Of a DNA stretch of 64,000 bases, positions 36,109-44,948 are shown in pieces. The stretch comes from Shewanella frigidimarina (GTDB lineage Bacteria > Pseudomonadota > Gammaproteobacteria > Enterobacterales > Shewanellaceae). The notes below the pieces were generated by a model, which had not been told where the DNA came from, did not search any database, and worked only from the letters and a program-made list of their open reading frames with translations. Numbering within the stretch: the stretch's first letter is position 1; each line of letters opens with the position of its first letter. A program made the position numbers and the translations under genes. The stretch lies in the NCBI RefSeq assembly GCF_003797125.1, contig NZ_RKKE01000001.1, positions 558,001 through 622,000 on the forward strand. The letters run 5' to 3'.

Positions 36109-36702
36109 ATGAAAAATTTGAAACTGATATTTGTATTAGCTGCAGTAATGGGGCTGAGCGCCTGTCAATCTAAAGTAGAGTATGGTGACGCGACGGAAGT
36201 CGAAACCGTTAACGAAAACTTCGGTTCAACTGATCTGCAAGTCATCGCCGCAAAAATGGTCGACAGCATGATGGCATTCCCACCAGTAGTGGTAATGACA
36301 CAGAGCAACCGCCCGATTGTATTTGTGGACAAAATTAAAAATAAAACTTCTGAGCATATTGATACAGAATCAGTGACCGACACCATTAGCAATAAGCTAT
36401 TACGCTCTGGTAAGTTCCGTTTTATTGATATGACTAAGGTTGATACTGTACGTAAACAACTTGATTATCAAAACAATGCTGGCATGGTAGACCCATCTAC
36501 GGCAATTAAATTTGGCCGTCAAATTGGTGCGCAATATATGCTTTATGGCAACTTATCAAGCATCGTTAAACAAGATGGCAGCACCAAAGATGTTTACTAC
36601 AAAATGACCATGCGGTTAATGGATCTTGAAACTGGCCTAATTGAATGGTCAGATGAAAAAGAAATCCGTAAAATGAAATCAAAGTCTTTTTTAGGCTTAT
36701 AA
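36109..36702 (+). CDS. LpoB-like penicillin-binding-protein activator lipoprotein
   Basis: This 197-residue lipoprotein (lipobox LSAC, Cys19) has the LpoB/CsgG-related fold: LQVIAAKMVDSMMAF, VVVMTQSNRPIVFVDKIKNKTSEHIDT, KLLRSGKFRFID and GAQYMLYGNLSSI. In E. coli, LpoB spans the periplasm and stimulates PBP1b. This protein lacks the long Pro-rich linker after the lipobox, so the partner is uncertain. The ATG at 36109 has GGAA six bases upstream; the longer frame to 36070 adds a non-signal segment. It is followed by a strong terminator. Confidence 0.85.
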   Translation: MKNLKLIFVLAAVMGLSACQSKVEYGDATEVETVNENFGSTDLQVIAAKMVDSMMAFPPVVVMTQSNRPIVFVDKIKNKTSEHIDTESVTDTISNKLLRSGKFRFIDMTKVDTVRKQLDYQNNAGMVDPSTAIKFGRQIGAQYMLYGNLSSIVKQDGSTKDVYYKMTMRLMDLETGLIEWSDEKEIRKMKSKSFLGL

Positions 36703-36720
36703 ATCACTACTCATAGCACT

Positions 36721-36746
36721 AAAGCCGACATTGTTGTCGGCTTTTT
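36721..36746 (+). terminator. Intrinsic terminator after lpoB-like gene
   Basis: AAAGCCGACA pairs with TGTCGGCTTT, followed by a U-run. It ends the def-TPR lipoprotein-LpoB operon 19 bp after the last stop. Confidence 0.93.
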
Positions 36747-36778
36747 CATACATCTAATAAAAAGTTAGGAACACTAAC

Positions 36779-39442
36779 GTGAAATTGTTATCCACTGAAT
36801 TGTTTAGTCCTCGGGTCATCAAAACCAGTCTCATTGCATTATGTTGTGCTAGCGTTGTCAGCTGTAGCAGCTCACTTTCAACAGCATCCTTACAACGGGA
36901 TGGCTCTGCCTATATCAGCCAGGTGCAAGCACAAGCAAGATCCAGCGTAGTATCAAATGCACAATATGAGCTAACTTTCTTTTTAAGTGAGCACAGTCAA
37001 TTTAGTGCAAAGTCAATTGTCCACTTTGACTTAAGCAGCGTGCCAAAATCACTCACCCTCGACCTTAACAAAGCCAATATTAAGCAATTTATTGTTAACG
37101 GAACCAAGGTATATCCTAATTACAATGGCGCTTATATTGTGTTAAATCAAAGTCTATTGGTTGATGGTCACAACACTGTAGAAGTTGAATTTACTAGAGA
37201 ACACAGCACCAATGGCGAAGGCTTACATCGTTTTGTCGACCCAGTAGACAGTAAAGTTTATTTGTATTCACATTTTGAACCAGCAGCCGCTCAACAAATG
37301 TTTGCAGTATTTGATCAACCGGATCTTAAAGCAAGTTATCAAATTAATGTCCATGCACCCAAAGATTGGCAAGTAATCAGTGCCATGCGTGAAACCAATG
37401 TGGTTGACCAAGGCGATACTAATTTATGGACCTTCCCTGCTACACCCAAATTAAGCCCATATAACTTCTCTATGCATGCTGGTCCATATCATGTTTGGGA
37501 AGATAACTCAGGCCGTTATCCGATGCGTTTATTTTCGCGTCAGTCTGTTGCCAACCAAGTCACCCCTCAAGATTGGTTTACCTATACCAAACAAGGTTTA
37601 GACTTTTTTGATCGCTACTTTGGCATTGCTTATCCGTTTAAAAAATACGACCAAGTATTGGTGCCAGACTTTTTATACGGCGCCATGGAAAACGCAGGAG
37701 CAATCACTTTTTCTGAAGACCGTTTCTTATTTAATGCCAAGATGACGGCCGAACAAAAAGAACGTTTAGCTGGCGTTATCATGCACGAAATGGCGCACCA
37801 ATGGTTTGGCGACTTAGTCACCATGAAGTGGTGGAATGGCTTATGGTTAAATGAAAGCTTTGCCTCATTTATGGGCACCCTTGCTACCAGTGAAGCCACT
37901 GAATTTAGTCATGCATGGCGCACCTTTTATGCCTCTGGTAAACAAGCTGCATATCATCAAGACAGCTTAGTCACGACTCACCCAATTGAAGTGCCTGTGG
38001 CCACCAGCCAAAATGCCTTTGATAATATCGACGCCATTACTTATCAAAAAGGCGCATCGACTATCAAACAATTGCGTCATTTACTCGGCGAAGAAACCTT
38101 CCGCCGTGGAGTGAGCCAATATTTACAACAATACAGTTATCAAAATGCTGAGCTTAATGACTTTATCGACAGTCTAGCCAAAGCCAGTGGCCGTGATTTG
38201 TCTTTATGGACCAAAGAATGGTTGTACGCAGCGGGGGTGAATACCATCAAAGCTCAGTACACATGTCAGCGAGGTCAAATTGACTCATTTGGTTTAGTGC
38301 AAACATCTGATGATGAAGAACATCCAACACTACGTGAGCAACGAGTACAACTAGGGTTGTTCAATAAAACTCGATATGGACTAGAAAAACAACAAGTGAT
38401 TGCAGTGACATACAAAGGCGCTTATACCGGGGTTGATGAGCTAATTGGCGAGGTTTGTCCTGATTTAGTTTATCCAAACTATGATGACTGGGGATTTGTG
38501 AAAGTAGCACTAGACTCTAGCTCATTTAACACCGCCAAGCAGTCTCTAGGCCAAGTTACCGATCCGCTATTACGCTCTATGTTGTGGCAAAGCATGTGGG
38601 ACAGCGTCATTGATGGTAATACATCATTGGATCAGTTTTTAAATATCGCGTTAATTAATGCGCCACTTGAAAAAGACTACACTATTTTAGGTCAAGTACT
38701 TGGTAATATGCAGCGTGCTAAGAACTATCTCGATTTAATGGCGCCAGCTAATGCCGCTTACAACAGTAAGATATCTAAGGCGCTTAGCCAAATGAGCCTG
38801 CGGATGAGCATGGAAAGCTACCGTAATAGTGATTTCCAACGCCGCTGGTTCGATGCTTATATTAGTTTATCTAGCCATGGTGATGCGTTAAAACATATCC
38901 AATCGTTACTACAAAGCAAGAGCCATATTAAAGGGTTAAGCATAGATCAAGACTTACGCTGGGCGATGATCCGCCAGTTAAGCCGTTATGATTACGGTGA
39001 TGCTCAGGCGCTACTTGCCAAGGAAAAGCATCTTGATCAATCTGACTCTGGTGAAAAAGCCGCGATTGCAGCCGAGGTTATCCGTCCGCAGTCATCGCTT
39101 AAACGCCATTGGTTAAATACCATTGAAAACAATGACAGCATGGCGTTCTCGAAAATTCGTGTCGCAATGTACAATATCTATCCAGCTGAACAAAAGCTAT
39201 TAAGTGCGGCAACCGCAGAGCAACGCTTTGCCAACCTAGCGTTAATGGACGATAAAGGTCCGGTGTTTATGCGCAGTTTTGCGGCGCAATTAATTCCAAC
39301 CGATTGTAGTGCAGCAAATATAGATGCTATTAGTCAGGTTTTAGATACACAAACAGGTTTATCAAAACTGGCAAGACGTGCGCTACTTGAAACTCGCCAA
39401 CAAGAACAACGCTGCGTGAAGATCAAACAAACATTACAGTAA
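36779..39442 (+). CDS. M1 family aminopeptidase, lipoprotein (PepN-like)
   Basis: This 887-residue zinc aminopeptidase has a lipobox (VVSC, Cys29), so it faces the periplasm or outer membrane rather than the cytoplasm like E. coli PepN. The substrate-binding motif GAMENAG is near 301. The zinc site is HEMAHQWFGDLVTMKWW (His336 and on) with the distal glutamate in WLNESFA, all intact. A C-terminal helical domain (from about 540) completes ERAP-type architecture. It probably trims peptides during nutrient uptake. GTG at 36779 has AGGA at good spacing. Confidence 0.92.
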   Translation: MKLLSTELFSPRVIKTSLIALCCASVVSCSSSLSTASLQRDGSAYISQVQAQARSSVVSNAQYELTFFLSEHSQFSAKSIVHFDLSSVPKSLTLDLNKANIKQFIVNGTKVYPNYNGAYIVLNQSLLVDGHNTVEVEFTREHSTNGEGLHRFVDPVDSKVYLYSHFEPAAAQQMFAVFDQPDLKASYQINVHAPKDWQVISAMRETNVVDQGDTNLWTFPATPKLSPYNFSMHAGPYHVWEDNSGRYPMRLFSRQSVANQVTPQDWFTYTKQGLDFFDRYFGIAYPFKKYDQVLVPDFLYGAMENAGAITFSEDRFLFNAKMTAEQKERLAGVIMHEMAHQWFGDLVTMKWWNGLWLNESFASFMGTLATSEATEFSHAWRTFYASGKQAAYHQDSLVTTHPIEVPVATSQNAFDNIDAITYQKGASTIKQLRHLLGEETFRRGVSQYLQQYSYQNAELNDFIDSLAKASGRDLSLWTKEWLYAAGVNTIKAQYTCQRGQIDSFGLVQTSDDEEHPTLREQRVQLGLFNKTRYGLEKQQVIAVTYKGAYTGVDELIGEVCPDLVYPNYDDWGFVKVALDSSSFNTAKQSLGQVTDPLLRSMLWQSMWDSVIDGNTSLDQFLNIALINAPLEKDYTILGQVLGNMQRAKNYLDLMAPANAAYNSKISKALSQMSLRMSMESYRNSDFQRRWFDAYISLSSHGDALKHIQSLLQSKSHIKGLSIDQDLRWAMIRQLSRYDYGDAQALLAKEKHLDQSDSGEKAAIAAEVIRPQSSLKRHWLNTIENNDSMAFSKIRVAMYNIYPAEQKLLSAATAEQRFANLALMDDKGPVFMRSFAAQLIPTDCSAANIDAISQVLDTQTGLSKLARRALLETRQQEQRCVKIKQTLQ

Positions 39443-39481
39443 GCTTATCCAAAACAATGGTAAATCAATTGAGTTAAACCA

Positions 39482-39512
39482 AAAAAGCGCTGATATTTAT
39501 CAGCGCTTTTTA
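39482..39512 (+). terminator. Intrinsic terminator after M1 aminopeptidase gene
   Basis: AAAAAGCGCTGAT pairs with ATCAGCGCTTTTT around a short AT loop. The symmetric A and U runs make it usable for the convergent nuclease-family gene too. Confidence 0.93.
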
Positions 39513-39600
39513 TTAGCATTTATAGAATGGGCTCATCGCACTGCGCGTTAGTAGCCATCAAGTTCAATAGCTCATGAATAAGCATCACCATTACCACTCA

Positions 39601-40734
39601 CTAAGTGCGCACGCAAAAGCTCATCATCACTGGAGCATGGTCGGTACTGTCGCTGTCGCGTTCATAGTCAGGCCGAACTAGATGACGATCAAATGTTTTA
39701 TAATCAATGATATGAGCGAGGTTTTGCTGCTGAGTCGGATTAAACTCACTTGAGACTAATATATAATCGAGCACCGAACCACTGTTGCCATAGTAATGTG
39801 TCGGCTGTCTCGCTGGATGCGGTTGCTCATCCACTAATGCGCTTGACTCAAATTCATCTTGGGCCAATGTTGCATTACATTTGGTCGCGTCGATAAACAA
39901 CTCATAGCTGTCAAACAAACTGCTTTGCTGTAACTCAGCCATCAATGAGGTTTCACCCAGCTTAGCCAGCCCAGGGTCTTCAATATCACTGCGATACACG
40001 CGTAATTGATTATTAAATGCCGCTAACAGTTCGCTGCCCATGGTGTCATTAAAATCCCCCATCAGCATAAAAGGCTGCTGAGTTTGTTGTCGTCTCATCA
40101 GCATTTGATGGCACAGCAATGCTGATTCACTGCCGCGCTGTAAACTGGATGCCCAACGTCCTAAGACTTGCCGTGCAACAAAATCAGCACCGCCATGTAA
40201 GCCACTTTCACTGATATCGTCACGACTCACGCCACTGCGTTTAGACTTAAGATGAATGACATAGCAATCGCATGGACCAAACACCGGTAACTGTATGGTT
40301 GCTCTTAACGGCTTACGACTAAAACTAAATGACTCAGCTAGACCTAACTGGTTGATCCATTGCGGATCGGGGCTAACATTAGCCGAATCAATAATAGGAT
40401 ACTTCGATGCTATCGCGACCACTGGGCTACGATACACATAGTCACTGACGACCTCTGGTAAATCTAGCGCCACAAAATATTTATAACCCAAAGACTCAGT
40501 CAACCTAGCTAATGCATCAGGGCTAAACACTTCTTGGAAAGCAATAATGTCAGGTTGGTTGTGGCTAATAAACTCACTTAACCATGCACATTTTTTTTGC
40601 CATTGCTTATCACTGTAGATGTTTTCAAAATCGTAGTAAGCGTAAGGTGGTTCAATAAAGTTAAATAAATTAATGCTTACGACACTGAATGTAAGCTCGG
40701 GGGATGGAGCGGTTGATACATCGTTTACGTCCAA
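39601..40734 (-). CDS. Endonuclease/exonuclease/phosphatase family protein
   Basis: This 377-residue protein has the EEP-fold catalytic residues: N in VVSINLFNF, E in DIIAFQEVF (about 65), VIHLKSKR, GDFND (about 230) and DH in STDHAPVMMSF near the C-terminus. Metal-dependent phosphodiester hydrolysis is expected; the substrate (DNA, RNA, phosphoinositide-like) cannot be told. No signal peptide is visible. No ATG fits the N-terminus, and TTG at 40734 is the best available, with only a weak AGAGAG upstream, so the start is uncertain. Confidence 0.85.
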   Translation of the reverse strand: MDVNDVSTAPSPELTFSVVSINLFNFIEPPYAYYDFENIYSDKQWQKKCAWLSEFISHNQPDIIAFQEVFSPDALARLTESLGYKYFVALDLPEVVSDYVYRSPVVAIASKYPIIDSANVSPDPQWINQLGLAESFSFSRKPLRATIQLPVFGPCDCYVIHLKSKRSGVSRDDISESGLHGGADFVARQVLGRWASSLQRGSESALLCHQMLMRRQQTQQPFMLMGDFNDTMGSELLAAFNNQLRVYRSDIEDPGLAKLGETSLMAELQQSSLFDSYELFIDATKCNATLAQDEFESSALVDEQPHPARQPTHYYGNSGSVLDYILVSSEFNPTQQQNLAHIIDYKTFDRHLVRPDYERDSDSTDHAPVMMSFCVRT

Positions 40735-41056
40735 AATATTTTGCTCTCTGTAAAACTTATATTAAGGGTACTGACAACATTGCTATTTGTCGAATTTAAC
40801 TCCCTATCAACTAGGGATAATGCACATAGATAAAATAACCTAAAAATAACTGAACCTACTTTCACAAATACGCGTAATGCATAACAGTTACAGCTTAAAT
40901 AACATCTGATTGATCACCTGATACAGCAAGACCCGATGTACTAGTACAATCATCCTCCGTAAGACCCTTTTGGCTTATCCCTCACCCTGATAAGCCATTT
41001 TTTTACGGCATTGTTTATAGCGCATGCGCTTATCGAACTATATTGAATAGGAGTAT
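40735..41056. other. Intergenic region with orphan terminator
   Basis: Divergent region between the nuclease-family gene and the CIA30 gene. No ORF is supported. A strong plus-strand terminator (40971-41004) lies 53 bp before the CIA30 start with no plus-strand gene upstream. TGTACTAGTACA (40937-40948) is a perfect 12-bp palindrome overlapping a TACAAT -10-like sequence. Confidence 0.5.
40971..41004 (+). terminator. Orphan intrinsic terminator (small RNA end or attenuator)
   Basis: TGGCTTATC pairs perfectly with GATAAGCCA across a 9-nt loop, followed by seven Ts. No plus-strand gene precedes it, so it ends either an unannotated small RNA or a leader upstream of the CIA30 gene. Confidence 0.85.
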
Positions 41057-41662
41057 ATGATGGTGTCACACAATGCAAAGAACAGACATGTCTGCCGAAC
41101 AATACAAATAGGCATTGCTGCTGGGGTTTTATTTTTAATTGGCCAACCCGTTTGGAGTGCCAGTGAGGACAACATGCTATTTCACTTTACTGATCCAAGC
41201 CATTTTACAGAGTGGAACATCAATAATGACACTGTGATGGGCGGTATTTCGCAAAGCCAGATTAAGCAGAATAAGCAGCAATCGTTAATATTTTCTGGGC
41301 ATGTTTCCTTGGCAAATAATGGCGGATTTGCATCGACAGAATCAACCTTTTTACATCAAATTGCCAGTGCATCATTACTCACTCTCACGGCTAAAGGCGA
41401 TGGAAAAACATATCAAATCCGGTTAAAAACACCGAATTTGTCTTATGGTGAAGCCTATGTGGCTAACTTTGATACTCAAGCTGATACACTCACTCAACAT
41501 ACTTTTACCCCGGCAGACTTTACTGTCAACTTTAGAGGGCGAGCGGTCACGAATGCACCATCATTAAACTTTGAAGATATTGATCGTATTGGTTTTCTCG
41601 TTGCACAAAAACAACAAGGTCCATTTATAATTGAGTTACACTCGGTACAGTTTGACCGATAA
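41057..41662 (+). CDS. CIA30 (complex I intermediate-associated 30-like) domain protein, exported
   Basis: This 201-residue protein has a signal peptide (about 1-35, IGIAAGVLFLIGQPVWSAS). The body is a galactose-binding-like beta domain with CIA30 landmarks: WNINNDTVMGGISQSQ, NGGFASTES, KTYQIRLKT, and the closing IDRIGFLVAQKQQGPFIIELHSVQ. In eukaryotes the domain assists complex I assembly. The bacterial exported form is uncharacterised and probably binds carbohydrate or protein. TAGGAG lies at ideal spacing before the ATG at 41057. The HAD gene follows 25 bp on. Confidence 0.83.
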   Translation: MMVSHNAKNRHVCRTIQIGIAAGVLFLIGQPVWSASEDNMLFHFTDPSHFTEWNINNDTVMGGISQSQIKQNKQQSLIFSGHVSLANNGGFASTESTFLHQIASASLLTLTAKGDGKTYQIRLKTPNLSYGEAYVANFDTQADTLTQHTFTPADFTVNFRGRAVTNAPSLNFEDIDRIGFLVAQKQQGPFIIELHSVQFDR

Positions 41663-41687
41663 ATGCGTTAATACATAAGGGTATTCA

Positions 41688-42293
41688 TTGAATTTACCAA
41701 TACACATAAAAGGAATTATTTTCGACTTAGACGGCACCTTAGTTGAGTCCAGTTTAGACTTTGACTTAATTCGCCAACAAATTGGTTGCCCTAATGGTAT
41801 AGACCTCCTTAAATACGTCGACGAGTTAAGTTGCAAAGCCACTAAAGCCAACGCAAACAAGATTATTCTTGAGCATGAATATCAAGATGCTATTAGCGCC
41901 AAACCAATCAAAGGCATGACCGAACTAATTAACGCTATTGAAGCGGCAAAATTACCCACTGCCATAGTGACTCGTAACAGTCTTGCAGCCAGTGCAATGA
42001 AGGTAACACAAAATAATATTGCTATAGATAATGTACTAACCAGAGAACACTTCCCAGCTAAGCCCGCACCCGATGCGTTACTGGCCATAGCAACAGAATG
42101 GCACATTAATCCGCAGCATATAATCTATGTTGGTGATTACTTGTACGATATTCAAGCGGCTAATAACGCGGGCATGATTGCCTGTTTAATTAATCATGGC
42201 ATTGAACGTGATTATCAATATTTAGCCGATATAGTCATCGAAGAATTGAGCCAACTGCAGACATTATTAATCAATAACTCAACGAGCGATTAA
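41688..42293 (+). CDS. HAD-superfamily phosphatase (phosphoglycolate-phosphatase-like)
   Basis: This 201-residue enzyme has motif I FDLDGTLVES (Asp13, Asp15), motif II in AIVTRNS, and motif III/IV in KPAPDALLA and VGDYLYDIQAANNAGM, with a small helical cap between I and II. It is a small-molecule phosphatase; the substrate is unknown. No ATG is available. TTG at 41688 has AAGGG seven bases upstream. It is the second gene after CIA30 and is followed 40 bp on by a TIGR02450 gene, so the three may form an operon. Confidence 0.88.
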   Translation: MNLPIHIKGIIFDLDGTLVESSLDFDLIRQQIGCPNGIDLLKYVDELSCKATKANANKIILEHEYQDAISAKPIKGMTELINAIEAAKLPTAIVTRNSLAASAMKVTQNNIAIDNVLTREHFPAKPAPDALLAIATEWHINPQHIIYVGDYLYDIQAANNAGMIACLINHGIERDYQYLADIVIEELSQLQTLLINNSTSD

Positions 42294-42333
42294 CGCCAGT
42301 AATAACGTTAATAATACTTAAGAGTGACACAAT

Positions 42334-42561
42334 ATGAATATGAATATGAACCCAATTCACCCTAAAAAATTATTGAATAGTAAGTGGACCAAAGTTAACG
42401 TGGTTCAAAAATTGAAGCATTTTACTGTGGCTAAAGTGGAGTATGACGAGCAACAAAACGTGGTTGAATGTTTTATCCGTGCAGAAATGAATGCCGAAGA
42501 ATTTTCAATTGACTGGCGCGATCTTAAAGATCCGCAACTGTGGAAAATTGGCTGGCAATAA
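42334..42561 (+). CDS. TIGR02450 family small Trp-rich protein
   Basis: This 75-residue protein shows the TIGR02450 pattern: LLNSKWTKVNVVQKLKHFTVAKV, then VVECFIRAEMNAEEFSIDWRDLKDPQLWKIGW. Function unknown. The start could be any of the first three Met codons; the first, at 42334, is used. It follows the HAD gene. Confidence 0.85.
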   Translation: MNMNMNPIHPKKLLNSKWTKVNVVQKLKHFTVAKVEYDEQQNVVECFIRAEMNAEEFSIDWRDLKDPQLWKIGWQ

Positions 42562-42601
42562 TCTACTGTAAACGATGATGTTCGTAATGCTAACTTGTAA
42601 T

Positions 42602-42637
42602 AAAAAAGTGACTCAAGCAGTTAGTCTTGAATCACTT
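42602..42637 (-). terminator. Intrinsic terminator after Sel1 gene
   Basis: On minus, AAGTGATTCAAG pairs with CTTGAGTCACTT (one mismatch) across 8 nt, followed by TTTTTT. It lies about 60 bp past the Sel1 stop and may also slow the converging TIGR02450 transcript. Confidence 0.75.
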
Positions 42638-42696
42638 CAATAATATCGCATTAGTTGTTAATACATGAGCGTAGGCTTATTCCGGCCTTAATATTT

Positions 42697-43566
42697 CTAT
42701 TCTATTAATCTGAACTGTAGCGTTTCCAAACCCCAATCAGATAACATTACATCCTGAATTCGTTGGCCATCGCCTTCGCTGCTGCACCCCCACATTCTAG
42801 CACACGTCTGCCCAGCGATATTTGATCCGGTACCTTTTGAAGTGTCAGGTAGCATATGATTTAATTGTGCGATATGTGAGCCAAACATGTCTTCAAATGT
42901 ATCCATCTGCACGTCAATAGTTTCCATTTCACCTTGAGGAAAAACAACCGCTGCCGTTTGTATATTTTTATCAGTACCTTGAGGATTTAATTGAACAACA
43001 TCCTGCGAAATCAAAGCGTAAAGTTTGCTAAACGGTAAATCTTTAGTTGATTCATGTAAGTAAAGTATTTGCCCATAATTTCTGGCTGCTAAATTATTTT
43101 CTTCATAAGCTCTAGCAAGGTATTGATCTGCAAGTGCCAAATCTTGTTCTACCATGCCACCACCTAAATATATTTTACCTAGCAAAAATGACGACTGTGC
43201 GTGACCCAGTTTTGAAGCATACTTTAAAAAATCGATACCCTCGTCGACATCTTTCAAAGGAGTATCTTGTAAATATAAAACACCCGCCTTATATTTTGCG
43301 TCCAACACACCATACTTACCTGCACGTCGGTACCATTTCAACGCCATGTCTAAATCTTTATCAGTACCATAACCAGAGTAATATAATTCACCTAACATGG
43401 CCATTGCTGAGGAATGGCCTCGTTTAGTTAAAATGCGGTAGGCTTTAAAGTATTCAATACATTCAGACGTGTTGCACTCAGGCAATTGGTTTGCTTGGCT
43501 TTTAAATGGAGCGAAAGCGAGAAAGCTTAATATTAAGCTCAAAATAATAGCATTTTGTTTCATCAT
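42697..43566 (-). CDS. Secreted Sel1-repeat protein
   Basis: This 289-residue protein has a signal peptide (about 1-25, cleaved near SQANQ). It carries about four Sel1-like repeats (residues 36-175): AMAMLGELYYSGYGTDKDLDMALKWYRRAGKYG, AKYKAGVLYLQD, AQSSFLLGKIYLGGGMVEQDLALADQYLARAYE. The C-terminal 110 residues hold three cysteines (QTCARMWGCSS) and no recognised fold. Probably a periplasmic scaffold. AAGGA lies at good spacing before the first ATG. Confidence 0.85.
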   Translation of the reverse strand: MMKQNAIILSLILSFLAFAPFKSQANQLPECNTSECIEYFKAYRILTKRGHSSAMAMLGELYYSGYGTDKDLDMALKWYRRAGKYGVLDAKYKAGVLYLQDTPLKDVDEGIDFLKYASKLGHAQSSFLLGKIYLGGGMVEQDLALADQYLARAYEENNLAARNYGQILYLHESTKDLPFSKLYALISQDVVQLNPQGTDKNIQTAAVVFPQGEMETIDVQMDTFEDMFGSHIAQLNHMLPDTSKGTGSNIAGQTCARMWGCSSEGDGQRIQDVMLSDWGLETLQFRLIE

Positions 43567-43802
43567 GTTAAGTCCTTTTTATATACGATTCATTACTATT
43601 AGCATTTATATATAAAATGTCTATAGTAATTATGTCTATAAAAATAACCGTACGTTATATCTAATATTATCAGTCAATTATCAAGTTGTTCTGCAAAGCA
43701 ATCTAATACTTCAATAATATCAACTTCCAAATTGCGATTGAAATCAGCCCACGGCTGGTGAATATGCTCAAATTAGATCAATTTACCGCACACATCAATT
43801 GT

Positions 43803-44828
43803 TCAACCAAATCGAGTGGCTTCAAATCGATTTAATAACCGATGCATCACATAACACAGTAATAATGTTGCCACGATAGCGACTAAGATACTGCTTATTC
43901 GGTACAACGCACTAAAAACTAAGTCATTATCTGGAGTTAAATATTGACCAAATAATATCCCTAAGGTGGTCATAGCACCGAATCCCACACCAGAGCCACT
44001 CGCTTCTCTCACGTGTACTTGGCTAAACAACATTAAGCCTATCCACAATAGTGGTATCACAAAAATCAATAATCCGGACCAATCATAGAGTAACCCTTGT
44101 CCCACTAAGCCAAAAGTCACGCCAAACAAGGTGCCGATAGCTCGTTTGCGGGCATAACCGAGTGCACCATTCCAATGCATTGGGAATAACAATAACAAGG
44201 TGGTGGCTTGAGCAGACATAGAATCACGTAAGTTAAAGACCTGAAAAACCACAAATGATGCAGTTGCAATAGATGCTCCGAGTAACGCTTCATGGCGCAT
44301 ACGGTTAGGCACTTTAACCACCGCAGCAACTGGCGTTCTTGGTTCAACATCGGGCCATAGAGCCGTCATAGCATAAGCAATGACGACTGATGCTGCCGTC
44401 GCCCAAAAATTACTAAAAATGAGATTATTAATATCGACACTTGGATAACTGGCAAAGTGCAGCATAATGCTTAAGCTGATAACCCCATTAGCGCCAAATA
44501 AAAACAAGCTACCGCGTGACATTGCTGCAAAACGATACAAAAAAAGCACAAACACAATAGGTAGTATCACCCCTGGGTGAGCACCAAATAAACCGCCTAA
44601 AATTCCTACTTCAATCCCAGACATTACAGATGATGCCAACAATTGCCTCATCGCATGGGCATTCATCACAGGGACTAAACCGAGCAATAACATTGGAGTG
44701 ACGGTAAAAAACACACCATAACTGAGATCGAAAAACTTGCATATCGCAAACCCTAGCGTGGCGCCTGTTGCAATGCGTAAACATTGACGTAAATCGTTTT
44801 GAGTCAAAGGACTATGGCGTAATAACAT
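43803..44828 (-). CDS. DUF2955/FUSC-like membrane efflux component
   Basis: This 341-residue protein has about ten membrane helices in two similar halves, beginning RQCLRIATGATLGFAICKFFDLSYGVFFTVTPMLL and with the second half starting RHEALLGASIATASFVVFQ. This is the DUF2955 pattern, related to fusaric-acid/AaeB transporters but shorter. It probably pumps aromatic or acidic compounds using the adjacent HlyD-type adaptor. A 120-bp gap separates the adaptor gene from it, still in the same direction. Confidence 0.83.
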   Translation of the reverse strand: MLLRHSPLTQNDLRQCLRIATGATLGFAICKFFDLSYGVFFTVTPMLLLGLVPVMNAHAMRQLLASSVMSGIEVGILGGLFGAHPGVILPIVFVLFLYRFAAMSRGSLFLFGANGVISLSIMLHFASYPSVDINNLIFSNFWATAASVVIAYAMTALWPDVEPRTPVAAVVKVPNRMRHEALLGASIATASFVVFQVFNLRDSMSAQATTLLLLFPMHWNGALGYARKRAIGTLFGVTFGLVGQGLLYDWSGLLIFVIPLLWIGLMLFSQVHVREASGSGVGFGAMTTLGILFGQYLTPDNDLVFSALYRISSILVAIVATLLLCYVMHRLLNRFEATRFG

Positions 44829-44948
44829 ATGAAAAACCTAGGGCATTGATACAAGATACAGCACGCTAAATGAATAACCTGCTGCATTGTCTTGAGTGTG
44901 ATTTGATATAGTGATTAGTAACAAGCAATATTGAGCTTAATGGCGACG

